From the NCBI RefSeq assembly GCF_002285495.1, contig NZ_CP016786.1, positions 1,068,001 to 1,132,000 of the forward strand: a stretch of DNA of 64,000 nt, read 5' to 3'. The DNA is from Clostridium isatidis. GTDB taxonomy: Bacteria > Bacillota > Clostridia > Clostridiales > Clostridiaceae. The notes under the pieces were generated by a model. It was not told the DNA's origin, ran no database searches, and saw only the letters and a list, made by a program, of their open reading frames with translations. A program made the position numbers and the translations under genes. The first letter of the stretch is position 1. Each line of letters starts with the position of its first letter. Below are positions 56,508-64,000 of this stretch, piece after piece.

Positions 56508-57647
56508 CTATAAATGCTCTTTTACTTCTTTTAGCCAACTTTTAGCTCCATTAACAGAGTTCCAAGCATCTTCACCATATTTAATATAATTAATGGCTTC
56601 TTCTTCACTTCCTAGTTTTTCAAACTTATTATTATTCTTTTTTATTTTTCTTTGTTTTAATAAAAATTCTATTACAAAAGGGTTGGAAGAATTAGCAACT
56701 CTTAAATATCTTAAAGCTTCTTCTTTTTTTCCTAGCTTATAAAAGTAAAGAGCTTTTGTAAATTTAGTTGAAGCTAAATAATCACCCTTGTATTTATCTA
56801 AAAGTTCCTCTAACTCTTTATCCATATTTTCTTCAATTAACCAAGACATTAAAGAAGATCTTACCATTAATGAATCTTTTGGAAAGACTTCAATTAAATC
56901 TAAAAATTCCTTTATAGCTGCTTGTTTTTCTTTCATATTCCAAAGTAAACTTCCTAACCTATATTTTGCACTAAAATATGTCTTAGTTAAATCAAAATCT
57001 AAGAAATTACCTTTATATTTCTTTAATATTTCTGAATTGATATTATTTGTTGAAAAATCTACAGCCTTTTTTGCCAATTCTTTTTGCTGTTCCTTAGATA
57101 AGGAATTATCAAAAGACAAAATAATGTATGCCTCTGCACATTTTTCGTTTATTTTTAGTGCTTCCTTTGCTAATCTAACTCTCTTATTAAAGCTTTTATT
57201 GTTCCAAGCATCATTTGCTATTTTATTAGCTTTTAATAAATTTTCATCAATTTCTGAATCAGCAGCTAGTTCTTCATAAATATCCGATTTATTAATATTT
57301 TCTACAAATTCTATTGACCATCTTTCCTCCTGTAAATCAATAGCACTTCTAATTTCTTTAGATTTAGATAATCCTGTACTACTGCTTACATTAAATAATT
57401 TATAAATATCAGTTACTTTTATATCGCTGTTTTTAAATAAATTATTTCTATTAGCAATAGCATGTACTATTCCACAGGCCCAAGAATTTGCTTTACCCTT
57501 ATTTATTCCATCATATTTTATTTTAAATAATTCTTTACATAAATTCTCTGCAAGAAACAAATATCTTTCATCTAAACTACCTTTGCAGACCTCATTGATA
57601 GCATTCATTATTTCTATAATTCTTTCATTGTTATGTGTTTGTTGCAT
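56508..57647 (-). CDS. DUF6398/TPR protein
   Basis: 379 residues. Residues 1-105 match the DUF6398 type (WACGIVHAIANRNNLF, then VSSSTGLSKSKEIRSA, a helix-turn-helix-like end). Residues 150-370 are helical TPR-type repeats (AIKEFLDLIEVFPKDSLM, KLGKKEEALRYLRVAN). Probably a scaffold or regulator; partner unknown. No upstream operon partner. Confidence 0.75.
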   Translation of the reverse strand: MQQTHNNERIIEIMNAINEVCKGSLDERYLFLAENLCKELFKIKYDGINKGKANSWACGIVHAIANRNNLFKNSDIKVTDIYKLFNVSSSTGLSKSKEIRSAIDLQEERWSIEFVENINKSDIYEELAADSEIDENLLKANKIANDAWNNKSFNKRVRLAKEALKINEKCAEAYIILSFDNSLSKEQQKELAKKAVDFSTNNINSEILKKYKGNFLDFDLTKTYFSAKYRLGSLLWNMKEKQAAIKEFLDLIEVFPKDSLMVRSSLMSWLIEENMDKELEELLDKYKGDYLASTKFTKALYFYKLGKKEEALRYLRVANSSNPFVIEFLLKQRKIKKNNNKFEKLGSEEEAINYIKYGEDAWNSVNGAKSWLKEVKEHL

Positions 57648-57708
57648 AAATTATGTCTCCTTATATAAATTTCTTAAAGCATAATATTTTATTATGATGG
57701 CCTACTCA

Positions 57709-57735
57709 AAAAAAAAGTGCCATTGGCACTTTTTT
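57709..57735 (-). terminator. Terminator of the HPr gene
   Basis: AAAAAAGTGCC-ATT-GGCACTTTTTT perfect hairpin 4 bp after the stop codon. Confidence 0.9.
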
Positions 57736-57738
57736 ATA

Positions 57739-57999
57739 CTAGTCTTCTAAGTTTGCTATTAAAGTTGCTATTTCTTCAACAGCTTTAGCTTCGTCATCAC
57801 CGTTTGCAATAATAGTTATTTTAGCTCCCTTTGTAACTCCTAGTGAAAGAACACCAATTAAGCTTTTAACATTAGCCTTCTTTCCATTGTACTCAATACT
57901 TACATCTGATTTGAATGATGAAGCTTTCTTAACTAATAAAGTTGCTGGTCTAGCGTGTAAACCAGTTCCATTGTTAACAACAACGTCTTTAGATACCAT
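57739..57999 (-). CDS. ptsH: Phosphocarrier protein HPr
   Basis: 86 residues. Active-site His H15 in GLHARPA and regulatory Ser S46 in KSLIGVLSLG are both present, so it can pass phosphate from enzyme I to sugar permeases and, when Ser46 is phosphorylated by HprK, act as CcpA co-repressor. ATG 57999 fits the family N-terminus and has AGAGGTG upstream. Not next to ptsI here. Fits the cre site found at 28793. Confidence 0.92.
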   Translation of the reverse strand: MVSKDVVVNNGTGLHARPATLLVKKASSFKSDVSIEYNGKKANVKSLIGVLSLGVTKGAKITIIANGDDEAKAVEEIATLIANLED

Positions 58000-58120
58000 T
58001 AAACACACCTCTTTATAAATTTTTTAAATTGTTTACTTCTAACTTCTTAATTATATCTATTATTGCTGAAAATTTCAAGTTATTATGAACTTATTCTATA
58101 ATATTACTATTTAATTTTAC

Positions 58121-58147
58121 AAAAAGGACTATAAACTAGTCCTTTTT
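58121..58147 (-). terminator. Terminator of spoVS
   Basis: AAAAAGGACTA/TAGTCCTTTTT hairpin 26 bp after the spoVS stop. Confidence 0.88.
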
Positions 58148-58172
58148 AATCTTTTGAATTAGTATAATTCCA

Positions 58173-58433
58173 TTATCTTGGTTGAACAATTAATTTTATG
58201 GCAGTTCTTTCTTCACCGTCTATTTGAATATCAGTAAAGGCTGGAACACATACTATGTCCTTACCACTAGGAGCAACGAAGCCTCTTGCTATAGCTATTG
58301 CTTTTACAGCTTGATTTATAGCACCCGCTCCCACTGCTTGAATTTCTGCTATATTCTTTTCTTTAATAATTGCAGCTAATGCACCTGCAACTGAATTTGG
58401 ATTTGATTTTGTTGAAACTTTTAATACTTCCAC
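58173..58433 (-). CDS. spoVS: Stage V sporulation protein S
   Basis: 86-residue Alba-related protein needed for normal spore coat and septation control. The sequence MEVLKVSTKSNPNSVAGALA, then AVGAGAINQAVKAIAIARGF, is near-identical to the family. GTG start, with GGAGG 10 nt upstream. Follows rny as in many clostridia and shows that the host is a spore former. Confidence 0.96.
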   Translation of the reverse strand: MEVLKVSTKSNPNSVAGALAAIIKEKNIAEIQAVGAGAINQAVKAIAIARGFVAPSGKDIVCVPAFTDIQIDGEERTAIKLIVQPR

Positions 58434-58561
58434 TTTGTCTTTACCTCCTAGATAAAAAAATCGTTTACAATTTAATTTAAATATTATTTCATTTCCCTAT
58501 ATTTATATTCTACATTCTAAATAAAAATCCTTTTTTTATTTTATTTTTTTATAAAAAATAA

Positions 58562-58588
58562 AATGCACTTTGCTAAGCAAAATGCATT
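58562..58588 (-). terminator. Terminator of rny
   Basis: AATGCA..TTTGC-TAA-GCAAA..TGCATT stem just after the rny stop, followed by TTTTATTTTTT on the minus strand. Confidence 0.8.
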
Positions 58589-58592
58589 CTGT

Positions 58593-60134
58593 TTATTTAG
58601 CGTAATCAACTGCTCTTGTTTCTCTTATAACATTAATTTTAATTTGACCTGGATATTCTAAATTTTGTTCTATACTCTTAGATAAATCTCTAGCTAATTC
58701 TACTATTCCAGCGTCATCTAATTGATCTGGTTTAACCATAATTCTTATCTCTCTACCAGCCTGAATTGCATATGATTTTTCTACACCTTCATAAGAATTT
58801 GCAATTTCTTCAAGCTTTTCTAATCTCTTAATGTATGCTTCTAGGGTTTCTCTTCTTGCCCCTGGCCTTGCAGCTGATATAGCATCTGCTGCCTGAACTA
58901 ATACGGCTTCTAATGTTAACATTTCAACATCTCCATGATGGGCTGCAATTGCATTGGCAACAATAGGAGATTCTCCATATTTCTTAGCTAAATCTCCGCC
59001 AATTACGGCATGACGACCTTCATCTTCTTTTGTTGCTACTTTGCCTATATCATGTAATAAGCCTGCTCTCTTGGCTAAATTTACATCTAAACCAAGTTCT
59101 GAAGCCATAATACCTGCTAAATAAGCAACCTCAATAGAATGTTTTAACACATTTTGTCCATAACTAGTTCTATACTTTAGTCTACCAAGTAATTTAATAA
59201 TTTCAGGATGAACACCATGAACACCTACTTCAAGGGTTGCTTGTTCTCCTTCTTCTTTAATATCATTTTCAACATCCTTGGTAGCTCTTTCTACCATTTC
59301 CTCGATTCTAGCTGGGTGAATTCTTCCATCTACAATTAACTTTTCTAAGGCTATTTTAGCAATTTCTCTCCTTACAGGATCAAAACTTGATAAAATAACT
59401 GCTTCCGGAGTATCATCTATAATTACATCTACTCCTGTTAATGTTTCTAGGGTTCTGATATTTCTACCTTCCCTACCTATAATTCTTCCCTTCATTTCAT
59501 CATTTGGAAGGGCAACAACATGCACTGTTGATTCTGATACATGATCTGCTGCACATCTTTGAATTGCAGTAGTTATAATTTCTCTTGCTTTTTTCTCTGC
59601 TTCTTCCTTAGCTCTTGCTTCAACATCTTTAATCATCATAGCAGTTTCATGTGTTATTTCTCTTTTTACTTCACTTAAAAGAATTTCTTTAGCTTCCTCA
59701 GAAGTCATTGCTGATATTCTTTCAAGTTCTTCTCTTCTTTTAGCGTAAAGTTCTTGCACACTAGCTTCCAGATCATTGATTTCTTGTAACCTTTTATTTA
59801 AAGATTCTTCTTTCTTTTCTAAAAAATCACTTTTCTTATCTAATGTTTCTTCTCTTTGAATTATTCTTCTTTCAAGCCTTTGGACTTCATTTCTTCTTTC
59901 TCTACACTCTTTATCTAGATCATTTCTTAATTTATGAACTTCTTCTTTCGCCTCTAAAATAGATTCTTTCTTAATAGCTTCTGCTTCTTTTTTAGCATTT
60001 TCTAAAATTTCAAAAGCTTCTCTTTCTAACCTTTCAATCTTCTTTTTAGATGCACTCTTTATAGCGTTATAAAGTATAAGACATATAACTGCCAATACAA
60101 TAATTCCAACTATAATTTTTATAAGAATTTCCAT
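58593..60134 (-). CDS. rny: Ribonuclease Y
   Basis: Membrane-anchored endoribonuclease that starts mRNA decay. 513 residues. One N-terminal membrane helix (3-25), a long charged coiled coil (30-185), a KH domain (GRIIGREGRNIRTLE) and an HD domain (LLHDIGK). ATG 60134 is preferred since GGAGGAGGTG lies 6 nt upstream and it places the membrane helix at the N-terminus. A 15-bp palindrome sits just before the ribosome binding site. Confidence 0.96.
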   Translation of the reverse strand: MEILIKIIVGIIVLAVICLILYNAIKSASKKKIERLEREAFEILENAKKEAEAIKKESILEAKEEVHKLRNDLDKECRERRNEVQRLERRIIQREETLDKKSDFLEKKEESLNKRLQEINDLEASVQELYAKRREELERISAMTSEEAKEILLSEVKREITHETAMMIKDVEARAKEEAEKKAREIITTAIQRCAADHVSESTVHVVALPNDEMKGRIIGREGRNIRTLETLTGVDVIIDDTPEAVILSSFDPVRREIAKIALEKLIVDGRIHPARIEEMVERATKDVENDIKEEGEQATLEVGVHGVHPEIIKLLGRLKYRTSYGQNVLKHSIEVAYLAGIMASELGLDVNLAKRAGLLHDIGKVATKEDEGRHAVIGGDLAKKYGESPIVANAIAAHHGDVEMLTLEAVLVQAADAISAARPGARRETLEAYIKRLEKLEEIANSYEGVEKSYAIQAGREIRIMVKPDQLDDAGIVELARDLSKSIEQNLEYPGQIKINVIRETRAVDYAK

Positions 60135-60156
60135 ATAAAACACCTCCTCCATTTAA

Positions 60157-60171
60157 TAAACAATTTGTTTA
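60157..60171 (-). promoter_or_regulatory. Palindrome in the rny leader
   Basis: TAAACAATTTGTTTA, a perfect 7-bp inverted repeat around one base, about 7 bp before the rny ribosome binding site. Could be an operator or small leader hairpin; function not known. Confidence 0.3.
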
Positions 60172-60408
60172 ATGAAAATGTAGAGGTATCATAATTAATC
60201 TAACTGATATTTGAAATATGATAAACCAGTATTTGTTATTATTTTATCTTAATTTTAAAATTATGTCAAGTTTAGTTGAATATTTTCCCTAACATCGTTT
60301 TCATTTTATCAAAATATAAATAGCCCATCAAAAAAAATAGCCGATGAAATTTCTCACCAACTATTATTATACACAAAATTACCAAATTTATTCAATAAAA
60401 TGGTAAAA

Positions 60409-61461
60409 TTATTCTTTAGTTTTTTCTTTCTCTTCTGATACTTCTACTGAAGGAGCTTTAGCTAATGGAAGATTATATTTTTCTCTAATTTTATTTTCAA
60501 TTTCTAAAGCTAATTCTGGATTATCTTTTAAATATTGTTTTGCATTTTCTCTTCCTTGTCCTAATCTTATATCTCCACAAGAGAACCAAGCACCGCTTTT
60601 TTGTACAATACCTTCTTTAACTCCAACATCTACAATATTACCTGTTCTTGATATTCCCTCATTATACATTATATCAAATTCAGCTTGTTTAAATGGAGGA
60701 GCTACCTTATTTTTCATTACCTTAACTCTTGTTCTGTTTCCTATAATATTTTCACCTTGTTTTATTGAATCTGTTTTTCTAACATCTAATCTAACTGATG
60801 AATAGAATTTTAAAGCTCTTCCTCCTGTAGTAGTTTCAGGATTTCCAAACATAATACCAACTTTTTCTCTTAATTGGTTAATAAAAATAGCTATACATCC
60901 AGTTTTTTGTATTGCACCTGTTAACTTTCTTAAAGCTTGAGACATAAGTCTTGCTTGAAGACCTACATGAGAGTCCCCCATTTCTCCTTCAATTTCAGCT
61001 CTAGGAACTAATGCTGCAACAGAGTCAATAACAATAACATCAATTGCACCAGATCTAACTAGGGCTTCAGTAATTTCTAACGCTTGTTCTCCAGTATCTG
61101 GTTGTGAAACTATAAGATTATCAATATCTACTCCTAAATTCTTTGCATAATTTGGATCTAAAGCATGTTCAGCATCTATAAATGCTACTGCTCCTCCTTG
61201 CTTTTGAGCTTCTGCTGCAACATGAAGAGCAACAGTAGTCTTACCTGAACTTTCTGGTCCAAATATTTCTATAATTCTACCTCTTGGAAGTCCACCTATA
61301 CCTAAAGCTATATCTAAATCAAGGCATCCCGTTGAAATAGTATCAATATTTAATGTACTGTTTTCTCCCAATTTCATTACTGAACCTTTACCAAATTGCT
61401 TTTCAATTTGTGACATTGCATTTTCTATCGCTTTTAACTTATCTACATTTATATTTCCCAT
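60409..61461 (-). CDS. recA: Recombinase RecA
   Basis: Strand-exchange ATPase and trigger of the SOS response, 350 residues. Walker A GPESSGKTT, the ERQFGKGS-like QIEKQFGKGSVMKLG start, QPDTGEQALEI, GGRALKFYSSVRLD and the acidic C-terminal tail are all present. Ribosome binding site GAGGAAGGTG. A LexA box sits between promoter and start, as expected for an SOS gene. Confidence 0.97.
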   Translation of the reverse strand: MGNINVDKLKAIENAMSQIEKQFGKGSVMKLGENSTLNIDTISTGCLDLDIALGIGGLPRGRIIEIFGPESSGKTTVALHVAAEAQKQGGAVAFIDAEHALDPNYAKNLGVDIDNLIVSQPDTGEQALEITEALVRSGAIDVIVIDSVAALVPRAEIEGEMGDSHVGLQARLMSQALRKLTGAIQKTGCIAIFINQLREKVGIMFGNPETTTGGRALKFYSSVRLDVRKTDSIKQGENIIGNRTRVKVMKNKVAPPFKQAEFDIMYNEGISRTGNIVDVGVKEGIVQKSGAWFSCGDIRLGQGRENAKQYLKDNPELALEIENKIREKYNLPLAKAPSVEVSEEKEKTKE

Positions 61462-61480
61462 ATGGCACCTTCCTCCTCAA

Positions 61481-61494
61481 CGAACATTTGTTCT
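61481..61494 (-). promoter_or_regulatory. LexA (SOS) box of recA
   Basis: CGAACATTTGTTCT contains the Gram-positive LexA palindrome GAAC-N4-GTTC, nine bases downstream of the -10 hexamer, placed to block transcription initiation. Confidence 0.88.
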
Positions 61495-61502
61495 ATGTAC
61501 TA

Positions 61503-61531
61503 ATTATAATTTATTTTCTTTCTGTAGTCAA
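61503..61531 (-). promoter_or_regulatory. recA promoter
   Basis: Minus strand TTGACT (61531-61526), 17-bp spacer, TATAAT (61508-61503). Confidence 0.85.
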
Positions 61532-61702
61532 CACTTATATAATATTATTTATATAAAAAGCTCCAACTTTATTAGATGGAACTTTATTATTAATTATATC
61601 CTTTTTTTCTCATTGTAAACAATTTACTCATAATCTACTTATTAAATATAAGTAATAATAAATTGCTTATTATTTTTCTCATTGCCCATTTATTGTAAAC
61701 AG

Positions 61703-62293
61703 TTACTTATTGCTATTAATTACATTCTTATTTTTCACAAAATAATCAATTCCAGAAATTATTGTTAGTATTACAGCTAATATTAAAACATAATTAGAAC
61801 CATAAATAATTATATATTTTAATATTTGATTTCCTGTCACTAAAGAATATAAATACTCTGATGATTCCACATTTACTCTAAAAAGACAAATTAAAATAGC
61901 TGTTATTTGTATAACTGTTTTCACTTTTCCCCAAATACTAGCCGCAATAACTTTTCCTTCTGATGCTGCTATTGTTCTTAATCCTGAAACAGCAAATTCT
62001 CTTGCAATTATCACAACAGCTGCCCAAGCTGGGATTATCTTTAACTCTACTAATGATATTAATGCTGCTGTAACTAAAAGCTTATCTGCTAAAGGATCCA
62101 TAAATTTTCCAAAAGTAGTTATTTGATTTCTACTTCTAGCGATATATCCGTCTAATTGATCTGTAATAGATGCTATAATAAATATTATGGTAGCAATAAA
62201 TGTGCCATAAGGAATATCCTTAACAGCTATAAAAACTAAAAAAATTGGAACCAATAATATTCTAAGCATTGTAAGCTTATTTGCTAAATTCAT
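61703..62293 (-). CDS. pgsA: CDP-diacylglycerol--glycerol-3-phosphate 3-phosphatidyltransferase
   Basis: Makes phosphatidylglycerol phosphate in the membrane. 196 residues, four to five membrane helices, CDP-alcohol phosphotransferase motif as DQLDGYIAR...FGKFMDPLADK (note DQLDG where DxxDG is expected). Start overlaps the 3' end of rimO by 17 bp, so the two are co-expressed. Confidence 0.95.
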   Translation of the reverse strand: MNLANKLTMLRILLVPIFLVFIAVKDIPYGTFIATIIFIIASITDQLDGYIARSRNQITTFGKFMDPLADKLLVTAALISLVELKIIPAWAAVVIIAREFAVSGLRTIAASEGKVIAASIWGKVKTVIQITAILICLFRVNVESSEYLYSLVTGNQILKYIIIYGSNYVLILAVILTIISGIDYFVKNKNVINSNK

Positions 62294-63614
62294 TATATAC
62301 CTCTCCTATTAAATCATAATCTAGAGTTTCATTTATCTTAACTTTTATTATATCACCTTTATTAAGAACTTTATCTGTTTTAATAAGTATATTCCCATCA
62401 ATTTCTGGAGCCATTTCTGTACTTCTTCCAATGAAGTATTTTCCTTTTCTTCCTTCAATAATAGTATCATAAATTTTTGAAATTTTCAATTTATTTAAAT
62501 TTACTACAACTTCTTTCTGAATTTCCATAAGTTTATTGTATCTTTCAGCTTTTATTTCTTCTGAAATATGATTATCCATTTCTGCAGCAGGTGTCCCCTC
62601 TTCTTTTGAATAGGTAAATACACCAACATTGTCTAATTTATATTCCCTTAAGAATTCTTCTAACTCCTTAAAATCTTCTTCTGTTTCATTAGGAAATCCT
62701 ACAATAAGAGAAGTTCTAAGTACTATATTAGGAATACTTGATCTTAATTTATTTATGATGCCTATTACCTTCTCTTTGTTTGTCTTTCTTGCCATCATTC
62801 TTAAAATTTTACTGCTTATATGCTGTATAGGAAGATCTAAATATTTTACTACTTTATCATTTGTTGCTATCTCTTCTATTAGTTCATCTGTTATTTCTTC
62901 AGGATAACAATAAAGTAATCTAATCCATTCTATACCTTCTACTTTTGAAATTTCATTTACTAAAATATGAAGTCTTTTACCATTGTAAATATCAACTCCA
63001 TAATTTGTTAGATCCTGTGCAATTAAGATTATTTCCTTAACTCCATTTGCAGCAAGTTGTTTTACTTCTTTTGTAATGGATTCTATACTCCTACTTCTAA
63101 ATTTTCCCCTTATTTTTGGAATTATACAATAAGTACAATGATTATCACAGCCTTCTGCTATTCTAACATAAGCTACATGCTTGTCAGTTGTTAATAACCT
63201 TTCTCCCTCATTTATATTTTCATCGCTATAATTTGCTGAAAGTATATTTCTTTCGCCCTTTATAAAATCCAATATAAGCTTATGAAGCTTCATATAATCA
63301 TTAACACCCATAAGAATGTCTATTTCTGGCATAAGCTTTAATAATTCTTCTCCATATCTTTGAGTTAAGCATCCAGTTGCAATAAGCATTTTGCATTTAT
63401 GGTTTTTCTTATATTCGGCCATCTCAATTATAGTATTAATAGATTCTTGCTTTGCACTTTCAATAAATCCACAAGTATTAATTATTATAATGTCTGCTTC
63501 TCTTGGATCATTTGTTATTTCATAAAATTTATTAATTGTTCCTAATATGAGCTCTGAATCAACTCTGTTTTTATCACAGCCCAAGCTTATCATACCAACT
63601 TTATATTTCTCCAA
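62277..63614 (-). CDS. rimO: Ribosomal protein S12 methylthiotransferase
   Basis: Radical SAM enzyme adding a methylthio group to Asp88 of ribosomal protein S12. 446 residues from a TTG at 63614, supported by TTAGGAGGAAG directly upstream; the upstream ATG frame would put that site inside the protein. UPF0004 cysteines C13, C48 and C82 hold one cluster; C156, C160 and C163 (GCDNHCTYC) the radical SAM cluster. A C-terminal TRAM domain follows. RGKFRSR after the cluster motif favours RimO over MiaB. Confidence 0.94.
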   Translation of the reverse strand: MEKYKVGMISLGCDKNRVDSELILGTINKFYEITNDPREADIIIINTCGFIESAKQESINTIIEMAEYKKNHKCKMLIATGCLTQRYGEELLKLMPEIDILMGVNDYMKLHKLILDFIKGERNILSANYSDENINEGERLLTTDKHVAYVRIAEGCDNHCTYCIIPKIRGKFRSRSIESITKEVKQLAANGVKEIILIAQDLTNYGVDIYNGKRLHILVNEISKVEGIEWIRLLYCYPEEITDELIEEIATNDKVVKYLDLPIQHISSKILRMMARKTNKEKVIGIINKLRSSIPNIVLRTSLIVGFPNETEEDFKELEEFLREYKLDNVGVFTYSKEEGTPAAEMDNHISEEIKAERYNKLMEIQKEVVVNLNKLKISKIYDTIIEGRKGKYFIGRSTEMAPEIDGNILIKTDKVLNKGDIIKVKINETLDYDLIGEVYNEFSK

Positions 63615-63688
63615 ATTTCTTCCTCCTAAGTTTTTAATTACTAACATATTTATTTTAATGGAGAAAAAATGCATTTACAATATTTTTA

Positions 63689-64000
63689 TTATAAATCCAT
63701 TTCTTCTCTTGAAATTAATACTTGTCTTGGCTTGCTGCCATCTTTTTCTGATATTACTCCCCTAGCTTCTAATTCATCCATTATTCTAGAAGCTCTGTTA
63801 AAACCGATTCTTAATTTTCTTTGCAGGAAGGATGTAGATGCTTGATTATATTCTACAACTATTTTTATTGCTTCTTCTAACAGCTCATCTGCTCCTGCTT
63901 CTTCAACTTGTTTTCCTTCTTCTTTTACACCATTTTCAATATGTTCTAATATTTCTTCCTCATAGTCTACCTTATTACTATCTTCCTCTTTAATAAAGTT
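63689..64000 (-). CDS. ftsK: DNA translocase FtsK/SpoIIIE, C-terminal end (partial)
   Basis: The last 103 residues: an acidic linker, then the gamma (winged-helix) domain AIKIVVEYNQASTSFLQRKL and RIGFNRASRIMDELEARGVIS, which recognises polar DNA sequences. The motor lies beyond the right edge. The frame is open through position 64000. Located upstream of rimO on the same strand, the usual clostridial order. Confidence 0.93.
   Translation of the reverse strand, partial: NFIKEEDSNKVDYEEEILEHIENGVKEEGKQVEEAGADELLEEAIKIVVEYNQASTSFLQRKLRIGFNRASRIMDELEARGVISEKDGSKPRQVLISREEMDL

Noticed and set aside
56788..57279. A 163-codon plus-strand open frame opposite the DUF6398/TPR gene
   Set aside because: Low-complexity Ser/Phe/Leu composition typical of a shadow of a Lys/Glu-rich gene.

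Overview
The window is very AT-rich, with tightly packed genes, strong AGGAGG-type ribosome binding sites and many hairpin-plus-U-run terminators. Together with spoVS, the ftsK-rimO-pgsA-recA-rny order, a SAM-I riboswitch on metA, and DapL-type lysine synthesis, this points to a spore-forming Clostridium-like Firmicute. No rRNA, tRNA or CRISPR array was seen.

Left arm (1-19.5 kb): accessory DNA. A type I restriction-modification locus (hsdM-hsdS, then hsdR, which runs off the left edge) is interrupted by an oppositely oriented coiled-coil/TIR gene. Next comes a graveyard of broken genes on the minus strand (6.4-10.8 kb): a GHKL ATPase, a PLD-like nuclease, a P-loop ATPase truncated just after Walker A, and a PD-(D/E)xK nuclease with a nonsense codon. 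Then follow a large repeat/metallophosphoesterase protein, an unrecognised two-gene membrane/coiled-coil operon (13.9-16.6 kb), an SDR oxidoreductase, and more debris (HAD phosphatase, small membrane protein, IS1595-type transposase, phage antirepressor tail).

Middle (19.5-32.7 kb): a uracil-DNA glycosylase-like gene, then a sugar or peptide uptake operon read right to left (lipoprotein binding protein, two permeases, two ATPases, then a family 3 glycoside hydrolase split by a one-base deletion). A consensus CcpA cre site precedes it. A C-terminally truncated Arr-type ADP-ribosyltransferase, a VanY-type carboxypeptidase and the dapF-dapL pair follow.

Right arm (32.7-64 kb): mostly core or semi-core genes: GMC oxidoreductase, HelD-type helicase, metA under a SAM-I riboswitch, a PHP phosphatase, purB and purA, a radical SAM protein, DUF368 lipid-carrier translocase, a heterodimeric ABC exporter, a lipoprotein/response-regulator/histidine-kinase operon whose regulator is broken at its 5' end, GNAT, aldo-keto reductase, a kinase-like protein, a membrane metalloprotease, HPr, spoVS, rny, recA with a LexA box, pgsA, rimO and the end of ftsK. 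Between helD and metA a consensus sigma-A promoter overlaid by a perfect palindrome, and followed by a terminator about 100 bp downstream, suggests an unannotated small RNA.

All identifications come from reading motifs by eye; no database search was run.
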